DNA from: Acidilobaceae archaeon
GTDB taxonomy: Archaea; Thermoproteota; Thermoprotei_A; Sulfolobales; Acidilobaceae
DNA: 64,000 bases
NCBI GenBank assembly: GCA_027037535.1
Contig: JALVZQ010000007.1
Span: 124,001-188,000 of the forward strand
Direction: 5' to 3'
Shown: piece by piece, positions 1-9,060 of the stretch
Layout of the letters: the number at the start of each line of letters is the position of its first letter
Position numbering within the stretch: position 1 is the stretch's first letter
Translations under genes and position numbers: made by a program
Notes under the pieces: model-generated
Seen by the model: only the letters and a program-made list of their open reading frames with translations
Told to the model about the DNA's origin: nothing
The model's database searches: none

Positions 1-294
1 TTGGCCGGAGCAAAGATCAGGGGCCAGGTAGACATAAGGGTTAGAGTAAAAGGAGGAGGATTCATGGGCCAAGCCGACGCGGTGAGAATGGCTATAGCAA
101 GAGGCCTTGTAGAACACTTTAGATGTGAGGGAGAAGACGAAGAATGCAAAAGAATGAATGCGCTTTCACAAGCACTAAAACAGATATTCGAAGAATACGA
201 TAGAACAATGCTTGCTGGCGATCCAAGAAGAACCGAGCCAGAGAAATACATGAGATATAGTGCTCGTAGGAGATGGCAGAAGTCGTATAGGTGA
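1..294 (+). CDS. rps9: 30S ribosomal protein uS9, 3' part
   Basis: This is the C-terminal two thirds of small-subunit protein uS9. It shows the conserved glycine-rich segment ([19 protein letters not shown]) and the basic tail ending in RRRWQKSYR, which in this family reaches the decoding-site tRNA. Archaeal S9 proteins are usually about 130-150 residues, so the 97 codons seen here are a partial gene and the TTG at base 1 is not its start. rpoN follows 7 bases after the stop and S2 follows that, the usual archaeal S9-RpoN-S2 order. Identity is secure; only the 5' end is missing. Confidence 0.95.
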   Translation: MAGAKIRGQVDIRVRVKGGGFMGQADAVRMAIARGLVEHFRCEGEDEECKRMNALSQALKQIFEEYDRTMLAGDPRRTEPEKYMRYSARRRWQKSYR

Positions 295-301
295 TCAAAT
301 T

Positions 302-535
302 ATGCTTCCTCCAGTAAGATGTTTCACCTGTGGAGCCCCTCTAGGCCACGTATGGGAGGAGTTCAAAGCAAGAGTAGAAGCTGGAGAGGACCCGGAGAAG
401 GTCCTCGACGACCTAAAGATATACAGGTATTGTTGCAGAAGGATGCTTTTCACATCCATAACCTACGTGGAAGAAATAGCCAAGTACTATACGCTTAGAG
501 CTAAGAAGCTCAGAATAGTAGGTGGTGTGTCATGA
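302..535 (+). CDS. rpoN: DNA-directed RNA polymerase subunit N (Rpb10 homologue)
   Basis: This 77-residue protein is the zinc-binding RNA polymerase subunit N, which with D, L and P forms the assembly platform. The family signature [11 protein letters not shown] sits at the very N-terminus, and the second zinc half-site YCCRRM is near residue 47. The ATG at 302 puts that signature at residue 1; an in-frame ATG 14 codons upstream lies inside S9 and is rejected. The stop overlaps the S2 start (ATGA), suggesting coupled translation. RpoK, often found between N and S2 in archaea, is absent here. Confidence 0.97.
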   Translation: MLPPVRCFTCGAPLGHVWEEFKARVEAGEDPEKVLDDLKIYRYCCRRMLFTSITYVEEIAKYYTLRAKKLRIVGGVS

Positions 536-1149
536 GCGTGCAGGCAAGAGAACTACTTGTCCCGGCAGAACTCTATAGGAGAGCAGGAGTAGTATTCGGT
601 ACACAGATCTGTACTAAATACATGAGACAGTTCACATACAAGATCCTTACAGATGGATTCTACCTACTCGATGTCCAGAAAATCGATGAGAGACTAAGGA
701 TAGCCGCAAACTTTCTGTCAAAATTCGATCCACAAAAAATCGCTGTAGTATCTGTTAGACTCTACGGGCAAAAACCTGCTAGAATGATGTGCGAGCGTGT
801 AGGATGCAAAGCGATAACAGGCAGAGTTATACCAGGAATATTTACAAACCCATATCTAGAACACTACATGGAGCCGGATGTGGTTCTTATAACGGATCCC
901 AGAACAGATAGACAAGCCGTAGCAGAGGCCTCGAAGATAGGAATACCGGTAGTTGCATTTGCCGACACAGACAATAAGATAGAAAATATTGACCTAGTCA
1001 TTCCCGCAAACAATAAGGGTAGAAGAAGCCTAGCACTACTCTATTGGATAATGACAAGAGAAATACTCAGAAACCAGGGTAGAATAGGTCCAACAGACTC
1101 TCTTGACGTAGAATACGAAGCATTCATGGCTGGTAAAATAAGAAGGTAA
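532..1149 (+). CDS. rps2: 30S ribosomal protein uS2
   Basis: This 205-residue protein is archaeal uS2. Recognisable segments are [11 protein letters not shown] near residues 98-108, the [20 protein letters not shown] motif near 113-132, and [10 protein letters not shown] followed by [16 protein letters not shown] near 138-172. The length suits archaeal S2 proteins, which lack the bacterial coiled-coil insertion. The ATG overlaps the rpoN stop by 4 bases, so the two are probably co-translated. A T5 run lies 18 bases after the stop, so transcription may end here. Confidence 0.96.
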   Translation: MSVQARELLVPAELYRRAGVVFGTQICTKYMRQFTYKILTDGFYLLDVQKIDERLRIAANFLSKFDPQKIAVVSVRLYGQKPARMMCERVGCKAITGRVIPGIFTNPYLEHYMEPDVVLITDPRTDRQAVAEASKIGIPVVAFADTDNKIENIDLVIPANNKGRRSLALLYWIMTREILRNQGRIGPTDSLDVEYEAFMAGKIRR

Positions 1150-1166
1150 CGATTAGTTCGAGAATC

Positions 1167-1171
1167 TTTTT
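1167..1171 (+). terminator. Oligo-T after rps2
   Basis: A T5 run follows the rps2 stop by 18 bases. Archaeal RNA polymerase terminates on short T tracts, so this may end the S9-RpoN-S2 transcript. The rest of the 167-base gap holds nothing I can name. Confidence 0.3.
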
Positions 1172-1316
1172 CCGGAATCTAGACCAGAAAATCATTCTAT
1201 CTGATTCAATCACATACGCCTAAGTAGTCCCGAATATCAGAACGTCACTCCTCCTATAGCTCTTCAAACAAATTTCAAAGTCCAGCTACATATAGTGTAT
1301 AGGGTGCCGGGATACA

Positions 1317-2183
1317 ATGACGTACAAGCGTATAAGAAGACCTGCACACGCGGGAACCTTTTACCCAGCAACGAAAGAAGAACTAGTAAAGGCAATAGAA
1401 TACTCATTTATGCATCCACTAGGACCAGGAAAGTTGCCTATAAAAGAAGGAGATAGGATCGACAGAAAGAGTATCGGATTCATAGTCCCACACGCAGGAT
1501 ATATTTATAGTGGGCCGGTCGCGGCGCATGCATACTATAAATTGTCCCACGAGAAACCTCCCAGGACTATAGTGCTTGTAGGACCTAATCATAATGGCAT
1601 TGGGATCGGAGCGGCTGTGTACAAGGGCGATGCATGGAGAACACCACTGGGCGACGTAGAAGTTGATATGGAGATTGCAAGACTATTGGTTGAAAACAGC
1701 GAATATCTAGGATTCGACAACGATGCCCACATCTATGAACATAGTCTAGAGGTCCAGCTGCCTTTCTTACAATACATTTATGACGGGGAGTTTAAGATCG
1801 TGCCAGTAACAATATATGTTCAGACACTCGATGTAGCAAAAGACCTAGCATTAGCCCTAGCCAAAATCATAGAAGAGAACGATATAGATATAGTCTATAT
1901 TGCAAGCACCGATTTTAATCACTATGAATCCCACGAGATATCTGTTCAGAAAGATCTAATGGCAATAAACGCTATACTAGAACGAGACGAAGAAAAATTA
2001 TATCGCTTACTGGAAGAATACAATATAACAATGTGTGGACCAGTAGCGGCAGCAGGTCTTATAAGGCTTTCTAAATTACTGAAGGGAGACACGCCCAGAC
2101 TCCTTAAACACGCGACGTCTGGAGACATAACAGGAGAAAAGGAATGGGTAGTAGGGTACGCATCGATATGGTTTCCAAAATAG
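1317..2183 (+). CDS. MEMO1 family protein (AmmeMemoRadiSam system protein B-like)
   Basis: This 288-residue protein belongs to the MEMO family, a dioxygenase-like fold of uncertain reaction. Visible signatures are RRPAHAGTFYP at the N-terminus, IVPHAGYIYSGPVAAHAY near residue 57, LVGPNHNGIG, HSLEVQLPFLQY, STDFNHYES and CGPVAA. The histidines of PHAGY and of the EHSLEVQLPFL region match the putative metal site. In Crenarchaeota this gene commonly stands between rps2 and the mevalonate-pathway genes, exactly as here, but its link to isoprenoid synthesis is unproven. The next gene follows after 32 bases. Confidence 0.92.
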   Translation: MTYKRIRRPAHAGTFYPATKEELVKAIEYSFMHPLGPGKLPIKEGDRIDRKSIGFIVPHAGYIYSGPVAAHAYYKLSHEKPPRTIVLVGPNHNGIGIGAAVYKGDAWRTPLGDVEVDMEIARLLVENSEYLGFDNDAHIYEHSLEVQLPFLQYIYDGEFKIVPVTIYVQTLDVAKDLALALAKIIEENDIDIVYIASTDFNHYESHEISVQKDLMAINAILERDEEKLYRLLEEYNITMCGPVAAAGLIRLSKLLKGDTPRLLKHATSGDITGEKEWVVGYASIWFPK

Positions 2184-2215
2184 GAGATAGACTAAACACA
2201 TCTCGGTGAAGGTAT

Positions 2216-3010
2216 ATGTCTAGAGCAGAGCTACACATACCCATAATACTATTGGGGCTTCCACTAGAGAAAAGCGAAAACCCTTATCTAGTATTGCCGT
2301 TGAAAAAGAGGCTGATCATAGAATATGAGATAAAAAATGAATCTAGAAAAGAAATATCAATTAGTATTGATCCATATATCGACGACTTACTCCTCAACTA
2401 CACAAATAATATCCTAGAGGCACTTGAACTCACAGATACTACTGTAAGGATAAAGAGAAAGCTGAACGAAAAACTACCGAAAGGAGGATTGTATGCTGCG
2501 GTATCAGCATTTCTTCTTTATAAGATAGCCGATATACATGGCGAATCATTGGAAACCTACGAGATTATAGAATATGCTCGTTTATACGATGACTTCGAGC
2601 TATCAAGTGGCTGGGAATATGTGATTGACGCACTTAGATATAGTGCAATACAAGGTGGAGCAGTGGTATATCGGAACGACGAAGAATATGGAGAAATATC
2701 TCAGGCTAAAATAGATTGGTTCGAGGGGGTCGAGACGAAAAAAGTGAAAAAACAGAGATACAATATAGAGGACTACGGTCCAGATGTATATGGGGCAATA
2801 ATCCATCTCATCGGCACTATTGTCTTGGAAGCTGCAATGCGAGTAAAAGAAAGTGAGGAATATGACCTGATGAAAATCCTCAAATCACTTATCGATGCCA
2901 ATAATAACATAGCCGGATTATTTTGGAGAGATTTAATGAGGAAGACCGTGTACTCAAATGTTATATTTTCGCCGGGTCTTCCAGGGGAATTCGACATTAT
3001 ATATTTCTAG
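2216..3010 (+). CDS. Divergent GHMP-kinase-like protein in the mevalonate kinase position
   Basis: This 264-residue protein has weak but visible GHMP-kinase features. A degenerate motif-2 region LPKGGLYAAVSAFLLY lies near residues 89-104, where true kinases have a GLGSS(A) ATP loop. A following segment, LSSGWEYVIDALRYSAIQGG near 129-148, resembles the SG..D....GG motif. It sits between MEMO and isopentenyl phosphate kinase, where other Crenarchaeota carry mevalonate kinase. The GSSA serines are missing and the protein is shorter than usual kinases (about 300-330), so it is either a very divergent mevalonate kinase or a degenerate relative. The start has a good Shine-Dalgarno (GGTGAAGG). The assignment rests on position plus weak motifs. 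Confidence 0.55.
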   Translation: MSRAELHIPIILLGLPLEKSENPYLVLPLKKRLIIEYEIKNESRKEISISIDPYIDDLLLNYTNNILEALELTDTTVRIKRKLNEKLPKGGLYAAVSAFLLYKIADIHGESLETYEIIEYARLYDDFELSSGWEYVIDALRYSAIQGGAVVYRNDEEYGEISQAKIDWFEGVETKKVKKQRYNIEDYGPDVYGAIIHLIGTIVLEAAMRVKESEEYDLMKILKSLIDANNNIAGLFWRDLMRKTVYSNVIFSPGLPGEFDIIYF

Positions 3011-3040
3011 ACGAATATATTTTGTGGGGGAGCAAAAAGC

Positions 3041-3823
3041 ATGATCAAAGCACAGAACAAGTGCAAATCAATTGTAGTAAAATTTGGGGGAAGCGTTATC
3101 ACAGATAAAACAAAAAGCTATACGATAAAACACGATGTCCTCGATAGACTGGCAAAAATAACAAAAGATTATTTGGAGAGAGGAGGAAGAATAGCGATAG
3201 TGCATGGAGGGGGAAGCTTTGGACACCACGAGGTAAAAAGAATAGAAGATGAGAAAGGGGTTCTAGAGTCATCTGATGCTCCACAAATACAGTATTCGAT
3301 GCTTCTATTGGCCTTGGAGGTCTCTAAGACCCTTCTAAGACACGGCATACCGGCCGTGCTACATCCTCCGCACACACTGTGTGAAAAGCCTAGCGTTAAA
3401 AACTGTAGAATGTCGCCAATACTACGAGACTATACACAATCACTTGTACCTGTAACCTACGGTGACGCAATACCCTACGATGACAAGATATATATCATAA
3501 GCGGAGATGATCTAGCAGCAGCACTAGTATCAATACTCAACACAGATTGCCTGGTATACGTCATTGACGAGCCAGGAGTAATGACAGGTGAAGGCAAGAT
3601 TCTAGAGACGGTAACGAGTCTAGGAGACCTCGAAATAAGGGAGAATAACAGGATAGATGTAACTGGAGGTCTACGTAAGAAACTCGAAACAGCTCTAGAG
3701 CTTTCTAATCATTATAGGGGAACTATAGTAATAACAAATCCGGACGGTTTTGAGAGAATCCTTAAGAGACAAGATATCACAGGAGTAGGAACTATTATCC
3801 GAGCTACTAGACCGGAGGATTAA
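3041..3823 (+). CDS. ipk: Isopentenyl phosphate kinase
   Basis: This 260-residue amino-acid-kinase-fold protein phosphorylates isopentenyl phosphate to IPP, the last step of the archaeal mevalonate pathway. The N-terminal VVKFGGSVITDK nucleotide motif and the family-specific IVHGGGSFGHHE motif near residue 54 are both present; the histidine of GGSFGHH corresponds to the catalytic residue known in the family. Further motifs are YGD, IISGDDLAAALV and DVTGGLRKKLE. It is followed by IPP isomerase after 4 bases, which makes the pathway assignment strong. Confidence 0.95.
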   Translation: MIKAQNKCKSIVVKFGGSVITDKTKSYTIKHDVLDRLAKITKDYLERGGRIAIVHGGGSFGHHEVKRIEDEKGVLESSDAPQIQYSMLLLALEVSKTLLRHGIPAVLHPPHTLCEKPSVKNCRMSPILRDYTQSLVPVTYGDAIPYDDKIYIISGDDLAAALVSILNTDCLVYVIDEPGVMTGEGKILETVTSLGDLEIRENNRIDVTGGLRKKLETALELSNHYRGTIVITNPDGFERILKRQDITGVGTIIRATRPED

Positions 3824-3827
3824 GAAA

Positions 3828-4958
3828 ATGGAAGACAAGCATAAACTCACGCTCTCGAGAAAACTAGACCATATACGTATAACGTTAGAAAGGAATGTTG
3901 AGTCAAAAGAATCGACTCTTCTAGAATATGTTAGATTTGTCCATGAACCTCTCCCAGAAAACAGTCTAGATGATGTATCATTAGAAACCTTTTTCTGTGG
4001 GAAGAAGCTTAGAGCCCCATTAATGATAACAGGCATGACTGGTGGACATCCCGAAACAAAGAAGATAAACAAATCATTAGCCAGTGTAGCCGGAAGGCTT
4101 GGTCTTGCCATTGGGGTAGGCAGCCAAAGGCCGGCATTAAAGGATCCTAGCCTCGCGGAAACATACAGGATAATGAGAGAAGTTGCACCTGAAGCTTTCA
4201 TTGTCGCCAATATAGGTGCCCCACAGCTCTCTCTAAAAGAATACGGTGTCGAAGAAGCACAGAGAGCTGTCGACATGATTGATGCCGATGCCATCGCCAT
4301 CCACTTAAACGTTGGCCAAGAGGTATTCCAGTATGAAGGCGATCCATATTATAGGGACGTAATCTCTAGAATAATAGAAATATCCGAGAACCTCACTGTC
4401 CCAGTAATAATTAAAGAAACAGGAGCAGGATTATCCTACAGGACTGTCCGCGTACTTTACCGAATGGGGGTAAAATGCTTCGATACGGCGGGTCTAGGCG
4501 GAACGAGCTGGATAAAAGTAGAGGCTCTAAGAGCACCAAGCACTAAAAACTACAGGCCTCCCGGCCGCCTAGCAGATTATTGGGGAAACCCGACAGCTAT
4601 ATCCATAATAGAAAGTAGGACAGCTGCCCCAACAGCCTGGATAGTGGGAAGCGGAGGAATAAGAGACGGTTACGATGCTGCAAAAGCAATAGCTTTAGGA
4701 GCAGATATCGCAGGCCTAGCACTCCCCGCACTAAGAATATTGTTAAGAGGCGGCGAAGAAGCATTAGAAAAGTACCTGCTCGATGTTCTATACCAGATTA
4801 AATCAGTTATTCTAATGACTGGAGGAAGAGGTGTCCCGGATCTTTGGAGAGCGAGGCTTAGTATTTGGGGTAGGCTAAGTGATGAACTAAGAAGTTTGGG
4901 AATCGACCCTATGAAATATTTGCTGTTCAATAGACTTAGACCCTTGGTGGAACGATGA
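3828..4958 (+). CDS. fni: Type 2 isopentenyl-diphosphate delta-isomerase
   Basis: This 376-residue FMN-dependent isomerase interconverts IPP and DMAPP. Family hallmarks are RKLDHIRITLER near the N-terminus, the FMN-site MITGMTGGHPE near residue 66, VGSQRPAL, QLSLKEYG, LNVGQE, IKETGAGLSY and GTSWIKVE, with the glycine-rich phosphate loop GSGGIRDGYDAAKAIALGAD near 270. The length is typical of type 2 enzymes. Its stop overlaps the prenyl synthase start by 4 bases, indicating an operon from the GHMP-like gene through GGPP synthase. Confidence 0.96.
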   Translation: MEDKHKLTLSRKLDHIRITLERNVESKESTLLEYVRFVHEPLPENSLDDVSLETFFCGKKLRAPLMITGMTGGHPETKKINKSLASVAGRLGLAIGVGSQRPALKDPSLAETYRIMREVAPEAFIVANIGAPQLSLKEYGVEEAQRAVDMIDADAIAIHLNVGQEVFQYEGDPYYRDVISRIIEISENLTVPVIIKETGAGLSYRTVRVLYRMGVKCFDTAGLGGTSWIKVEALRAPSTKNYRPPGRLADYWGNPTAISIIESRTAAPTAWIVGSGGIRDGYDAAKAIALGADIAGLALPALRILLRGGEEALEKYLLDVLYQIKSVILMTGGRGVPDLWRARLSIWGRLSDELRSLGIDPMKYLLFNRLRPLVER

Positions 4959-5971
4959 GCGCCTTCACGATACTTGAGGAATACAGGTCAAAATACGAGT
5001 CTCTCGTAAACTGGTTCATGTATAGCGAACTCGCTGTTGGAGCACCCGAGGATCTCTATAGGGCCGCGTTCCATCTAATAAAGGCGGGCGGAAAAAGATT
5101 TAGGCCAATGATAGTTCTCAGTACTGCTAGAATGCTTGGCGGAGAACAGGCAGAGACACGGGCTCTTCCACTTGCATCGGCTGTAGAGATTCTCCATAAT
5201 TTCACCCTTATACATGACGATATAATGGATAATGACGACTTCCGAAGAGGAGTACCAACTACGCATAAAATATGGGGGGTTTCCTTCGCGATTCTTGCGG
5301 GCGACCTAGACTATGCACTAGCATATAAGTCACTACTCATGTCAAAGAAGTACGGGCTGCAACAAGAGCGAATACTAAGAGCTGTGGAAATACTTACTGA
5401 GGCGACGATAAAAGTTTCACAGGGACAGGCATATGATATGAGATTCGAGAAAGAGCAAAGTGTAGACTATAATGACTATCTCGAAATGATATATCTCAAA
5501 ACCGGGGCACTGATAGAAGCGTCAGCCAAGCTAGGGGCAGTAGCCGCAGTCGATGAACCCAGCCTCATCGAGAAGCTAGGAAACTATGGTAAATTCGTAG
5601 GAATAGCGTTTCAGATAAGAGACGACATACTAGGAATATACGGGGATCCCTCCAAGACAGGGAAACCTGTATACAGTGATTTAAAGAGAAGCAAGAAAAC
5701 CCTTCTCCTCCTATATGCATACCAACACGCAGACGGGAGAGACAAGGAGATTCTAGAAAAAATATTGAATAGACAAAGGCTAGGTGAGGAAGAGTATGGA
5801 GAAGCGGCAGATATAATTAAGAGAACAGGAGCATACGAGTATGCCCAGTCTCTTGCGAATAAACTTGCAGAGAACGCTGTAAGGATACTTAATGATATTA
5901 CAGCAGTGGATGAGAAAGCGAAAGAAGCTTTACGTGAACTTGCAGAGTTCTCTGTAAAGAGGGAAAAATAA
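4955..5971 (+). CDS. idsA: Geranylgeranyl diphosphate synthase (trans-prenyltransferase)
   Basis: This 338-residue all-alpha prenyl synthase condenses IPP with allylic diphosphates to make the C20 precursor of archaeal lipids. It has the GGKRFRP motif near residue 45, the first aspartate-rich motif LIHDDIMDND near 87, and the second QIRDDILGIYGD near 222. A phenylalanine lies five residues before the first aspartate of motif 1, as in known archaeal GGPP synthases, where it limits chain length, so C20 (or possibly C15) product is expected. It is translationally coupled to fni by an ATGA overlap. Confidence 0.94.
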   Translation: MSAFTILEEYRSKYESLVNWFMYSELAVGAPEDLYRAAFHLIKAGGKRFRPMIVLSTARMLGGEQAETRALPLASAVEILHNFTLIHDDIMDNDDFRRGVPTTHKIWGVSFAILAGDLDYALAYKSLLMSKKYGLQQERILRAVEILTEATIKVSQGQAYDMRFEKEQSVDYNDYLEMIYLKTGALIEASAKLGAVAAVDEPSLIEKLGNYGKFVGIAFQIRDDILGIYGDPSKTGKPVYSDLKRSKKTLLLLYAYQHADGRDKEILEKILNRQRLGEEEYGEAADIIKRTGAYEYAQSLANKLAENAVRILNDITAVDEKAKEALRELAEFSVKREK

Positions 5972-6013
5972 ACAGGCAAATAATGCTAGTGATCTAGTGG
6001 AGGAGTCATAACT

Positions 6014-7714
6014 ATGGACGAGCTAAGAGACCTCATATATGGCTATGCGCTGAAAAATGCCGTAAAACACGGAGGACAGGCGAAACCAGGCAGTGTCGTT
6101 TCAATGATACTTTCTGATCGACCAGGGCTAAAACCCAGGGCTAGAGACATAGCAAGACTAGCAAAAGAAATTGTTGAAGAAGTGAACAAATTATCAATTA
6201 ACGAGCAAAAGAGAATACTAGAAGAAAGATACCCCCACTTGTTAATCGAAGAGGAAAAAACAGAAGAAGAAAAGACTTTACCACCACTGCCTAATGCTGA
6301 AAAAGGAAAAGTAAAGACTAGATTCGCTCCCAATCCCGACTTCGTGATACATCTCGGAAACGCTAGACCCGCAATACTAAGCGACGAATACGCTAAGATT
6401 TATAACGGCAAGATGGTTCTTAGATTCGAAGACACTGATCCACGTACAAAAAAGCCTCTACGAGAAGCATATGATTTAATCAAAGAAGATTTGAAGTGGC
6501 TTGGAGTGAAATGGCACGAGGAATATATTCAGAGCCAGAGAATGAGCGTCTACTATGATATAGCCAGAGAGCTCATAAGAAGAGGATGCGCATATGTAGA
6601 CCTATGTAAAGAAAGATCCCGCGAACTACTCCGGGCCGGTAAAGCCTGTGAAACAAGGAATAATTCCATTGAATGGCAGCTCGAGCACTTCGAGAAAATG
6701 TTGAATAGAGAGTATAATGAGGGAGAAGCCGTTCTAAGAATAAAAACGAGACTAGACCATCCTAACCCAAGCGTCCGAGATTGGGTTGCCATGCGAATAA
6801 TTGACACCGTGAAAAACCCACATCCGCTAGTTGGAAGTAAATATACGGCATGGCCGACATATAACTTCGCTGTAAGCGTAGACGACCACCTAATGGGAAT
6901 AACGCATGTCCTAAGAGGAAAAGAGCATCAAGTGAACACCGAGAAACAACTCTACATTTATAACTGTATGGGATGGCGTCCTCCAGAATTCATACACTTC
7001 GGCCGATTAAAACTTGAAGGATTCATAATGAGTAAAAGCTACATACGAAGACTCATGGAGGAGAACCCCGATAAGTTCCTAGGATATGATGATCCTCGAT
7101 TCGGGACAATAGCCGGACTACGTAGAAGAGGCATTACACCCGAAGCGATAAGAACCGTAATATTAGAAGTAGGAATAAAGCCAGGCGACGCGAAACTCAG
7201 CTGGGCAAATCTTGCTAGTGTAAATAGAAAAATATTAGACGACAAAGCGGACAGAATAATGTTTGTAGACGACCCAGTAGAACTAATAGTAGAAGCAGAC
7301 AAGTGCCTCGAAGCAAAAATACCCTATCATCCTAACAGGCCCGAGAAAACAAGAACGATCAAGATATGTCCAGGCGATAAGATCTATATTAATAATAGAG
7401 ATAAAGCCGAAGAAGTCAGACTCTTGGGTTTAGGAAACTTCAAACTTGAAGAGAACAAAGCAGTCTTCACGGGCGAAAGCCTAGAATATGCCAGAAATAA
7501 AAAACTCTCGATAATACAGTGGACTCCTGTTGCTCAAAGCGTTAGGGTAGAGGTTCTTGTACCAAAAGAACTCGAGTTAATACGGGTGCAAGGATATGCT
7601 GAGCCTGCGATTAGGGAGTACAAGGTAGACGATAAACTACAGTTTATACGGTATGGTTTCATACGTGTTGACTCTATAGGAGAAAAATATGTGGTCGTCT
7701 TTTCACATAAATAA
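6014..7714 (+). CDS. gltX: Glutamyl-tRNA synthetase (archaeal, possibly nondiscriminating)
   Basis: This 566-residue class I synthetase has an archaeal/eukaryotic-type N-terminal helical region (residues 1-95) followed by the Rossmann core. The HIGH-like motif reads IHLGNARPA near residue 113, the substrate region LRFEDTDPRTKKP follows, and the KMSKS motif is IMSKSYIRR near 340. The beta-barrel anticodon domain of the GlnRS type forms the C-terminus. Archaea often charge both tRNA-Glu and tRNA-Gln with this enzyme and then amidate; which applies here cannot be read from the gene. It stands 42 bases after idsA with the SD GGAGG. Confidence 0.96.
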   Translation: MDELRDLIYGYALKNAVKHGGQAKPGSVVSMILSDRPGLKPRARDIARLAKEIVEEVNKLSINEQKRILEERYPHLLIEEEKTEEEKTLPPLPNAEKGKVKTRFAPNPDFVIHLGNARPAILSDEYAKIYNGKMVLRFEDTDPRTKKPLREAYDLIKEDLKWLGVKWHEEYIQSQRMSVYYDIARELIRRGCAYVDLCKERSRELLRAGKACETRNNSIEWQLEHFEKMLNREYNEGEAVLRIKTRLDHPNPSVRDWVAMRIIDTVKNPHPLVGSKYTAWPTYNFAVSVDDHLMGITHVLRGKEHQVNTEKQLYIYNCMGWRPPEFIHFGRLKLEGFIMSKSYIRRLMEENPDKFLGYDDPRFGTIAGLRRRGITPEAIRTVILEVGIKPGDAKLSWANLASVNRKILDDKADRIMFVDDPVELIVEADKCLEAKIPYHPNRPEKTRTIKICPGDKIYINNRDKAEEVRLLGLGNFKLEENKAVFTGESLEYARNKKLSIIQWTPVAQSVRVEVLVPKELELIRVQGYAEPAIREYKVDDKLQFIRYGFIRVDSIGEKYVVVFSHK

Positions 7715-7731
7715 TGTTCTCTTAGGGTTTG

Positions 7732-8205
7732 CTACTTTTCCTTAACTATCTCATCTGTGAAATACGTTATAAAAGGCATCGCGACTGCAGGTACTGCGAA
7801 GAAGGCGAACATAATAATCATTATTATTCCAAGATCGATAGATACAGATAGAAGCATTCCCGAAACCTCTATGTTCTCAACAGTAATCACACCAGTACCA
7901 ATAAACGATAATGCATATAGAAATGCGAGGAGATTGCCTGCAGAGGAGAGGATTGGGCGGAATATAGTGCCCTTTAATGCCTTTGACGCAACTGAGAGTC
8001 CTAGAACAGTGAAGAGTATGGCATAGTATTTGGCCGAATACATTTCGATGGGTACTTGGGTGCCTCCACCGTATTTTTGTAGCAATAGGTTAAACAAGAT
8101 CGGCAATACATAGAGAAATATAACTATCACGAGAAGAGCTTCAAGTATTCCGCTAATAGTGTTTCTAAGCATTTGCTTCCAGAATTTCTCCTTTTTAGCC
8201 ACCAT
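7732..8205 (-). CDS. Hypothetical four-helix membrane protein
   Basis: I do not recognise a family for this 157-residue protein. It has about four hydrophobic helices (near residues 12-37, 53-77, 83-105 and 120-147) and short charged ends, so it is an integral membrane protein. The ATG has a GGTGG Shine-Dalgarno 5 bases upstream. It is the last of three consecutive minus-strand membrane-protein genes (7732-8902) with tight spacing, suggesting one complex. Its end is convergent with gltX. Confidence 0.75.
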   Translation of the reverse strand: MVAKKEKFWKQMLRNTISGILEALLVIVIFLYVLPILFNLLLQKYGGGTQVPIEMYSAKYYAILFTVLGLSVASKALKGTIFRPILSSAGNLLAFLYALSFIGTGVITVENIEVSGMLLSVSIDLGIIMIIMFAFFAVPAVAMPFITYFTDEIVKEK

Positions 8206-8220
8206 AAGAAACCACCATGC

Positions 8221-8583
8221 CTATGTCGTCTTTGTGAGATTCACTGATACCTTGTAAAGGCCGTAGACGCTGCCCTCAATGTGAATAGTATAGTTCGCAG
8301 GGTTAAACCTATCTAAAGGTACTCTTATCTCAACAACGTCTCCCTGATTCAATACTTCTCCATCCGTCGAGCCCACGAGTTCTCCATTAGAATAGACGGA
8401 TATCGTATAGTTCTTTAGAGGTGCTGAGACGTTGTAGTCAAATACAAAGACTAGAGTGTTATCGGAGACCTGAGTAGTTATCTGTAGGCCATCGATGGTT
8501 TCAACAAACTGTATTAAGGGCACGGCTGCAATTACTAGGAGTAGTACTCCTGCGACCTGTATTAGTATTGTGAGGAACCGCAT
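8221..8583 (-). CDS. Hypothetical membrane-anchored extracellular protein
   Basis: This protein of about 120 residues starts with one hydrophobic segment (residues 3-27) that may be a signal anchor. The rest is polar and rich in beta-forming residues with several N-x-S/T sequons (NVS-, NYT- and NLT-type), consistent with an exported glycosylated domain. I prefer the ATG at 8583, preceded by GGTGGGG, over the GTG at 8592. It lies between two other membrane-protein genes. No family is recognised. Confidence 0.72.
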   Translation of the reverse strand: MRFLTILIQVAGVLLLVIAAVPLIQFVETIDGLQITTQVSDNTLVFVFDYNVSAPLKNYTISVYSNGELVGSTDGEVLNQGDVVEIRVPLDRFNPANYTIHIEGSVYGLYKVSVNLTKTT

Positions 8584-8599
8584 TAGCCCCACCGATCCA

Positions 8600-8902
8600 T
8601 TATTTTTCGGTAGGGCATTTCTTTACTAGATCGACTCCCCTTCCCAAAATTATTGCTCCCGCCGCCAGAGCTATCCCAAGGAAGGCGATTTTCACTAGCA
8701 GGTTGATTAATACCTGTGCACTTATGCCTAGAATTACTGCAGCATTCTGTTCCGTTATCTCTGTTGCTAGCTGATATTCATTATACATCTTGTATCCAGC
8801 GGCGAAAACTATAAGCAACAGTATAACTCCTAAAACGATGAGTCCTAGTCCAATTGCAAGGCCTCTATCGCCTATCAAGCTACTAGACACCTCGATTCCC
8901 AT
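8600..8902 (-). CDS. Hypothetical small membrane protein
   Basis: This 100-residue protein has two strongly hydrophobic segments (about residues 14-36 and 60-88) separated by a polar stretch with EITEQNAA, and a short basic tail. It is the first gene of the three-gene membrane cluster and diverges from pheS across 158 bases. A weak TATA-like stretch lies about 40 bases upstream. Two-helix proteins of this size include archaeal secretion and pilus components, but I see no specific signature. Confidence 0.72.
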   Translation of the reverse strand: MGIEVSSSLIGDRGLAIGLGLIVLGVILLLIVFAAGYKMYNEYQLATEITEQNAAVILGISAQVLINLLVKIAFLGIALAAGAIILGRGVDLVKKCPTEK

Positions 8903-9011
8903 CGTGCTATTAGTTATATAATGGTTGCAGCCGATATATTAGATTTAACAATGATCCATGTATTCAATAACAAGAGGGAATTTTGTATAGTAGTTAGAGG
9001 GAAAACTCTGC

Positions 9012-9023
9012 ATTATATTTTAT
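9012..9023 (+). promoter_or_regulatory. TATA box of pheS
   Basis: The AT-rich element ATTATATTTTAT places a start site about 26 bases downstream, near 9044. That is just before the GGAGG Shine-Dalgarno (9049-9053) of the TTG start of pheS, so a very short leader is predicted. Confidence 0.5.
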
Positions 9024-9060
9024 CGTGTCAAGCAATACAATGATCTTTGGAGGATAGAGG

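Noticed and set aside
3695-4300. 201-codon minus-strand ORF opposite ipk/fni.
   Set aside because: Serine-rich antisense shadow of two well-recognised enzymes.
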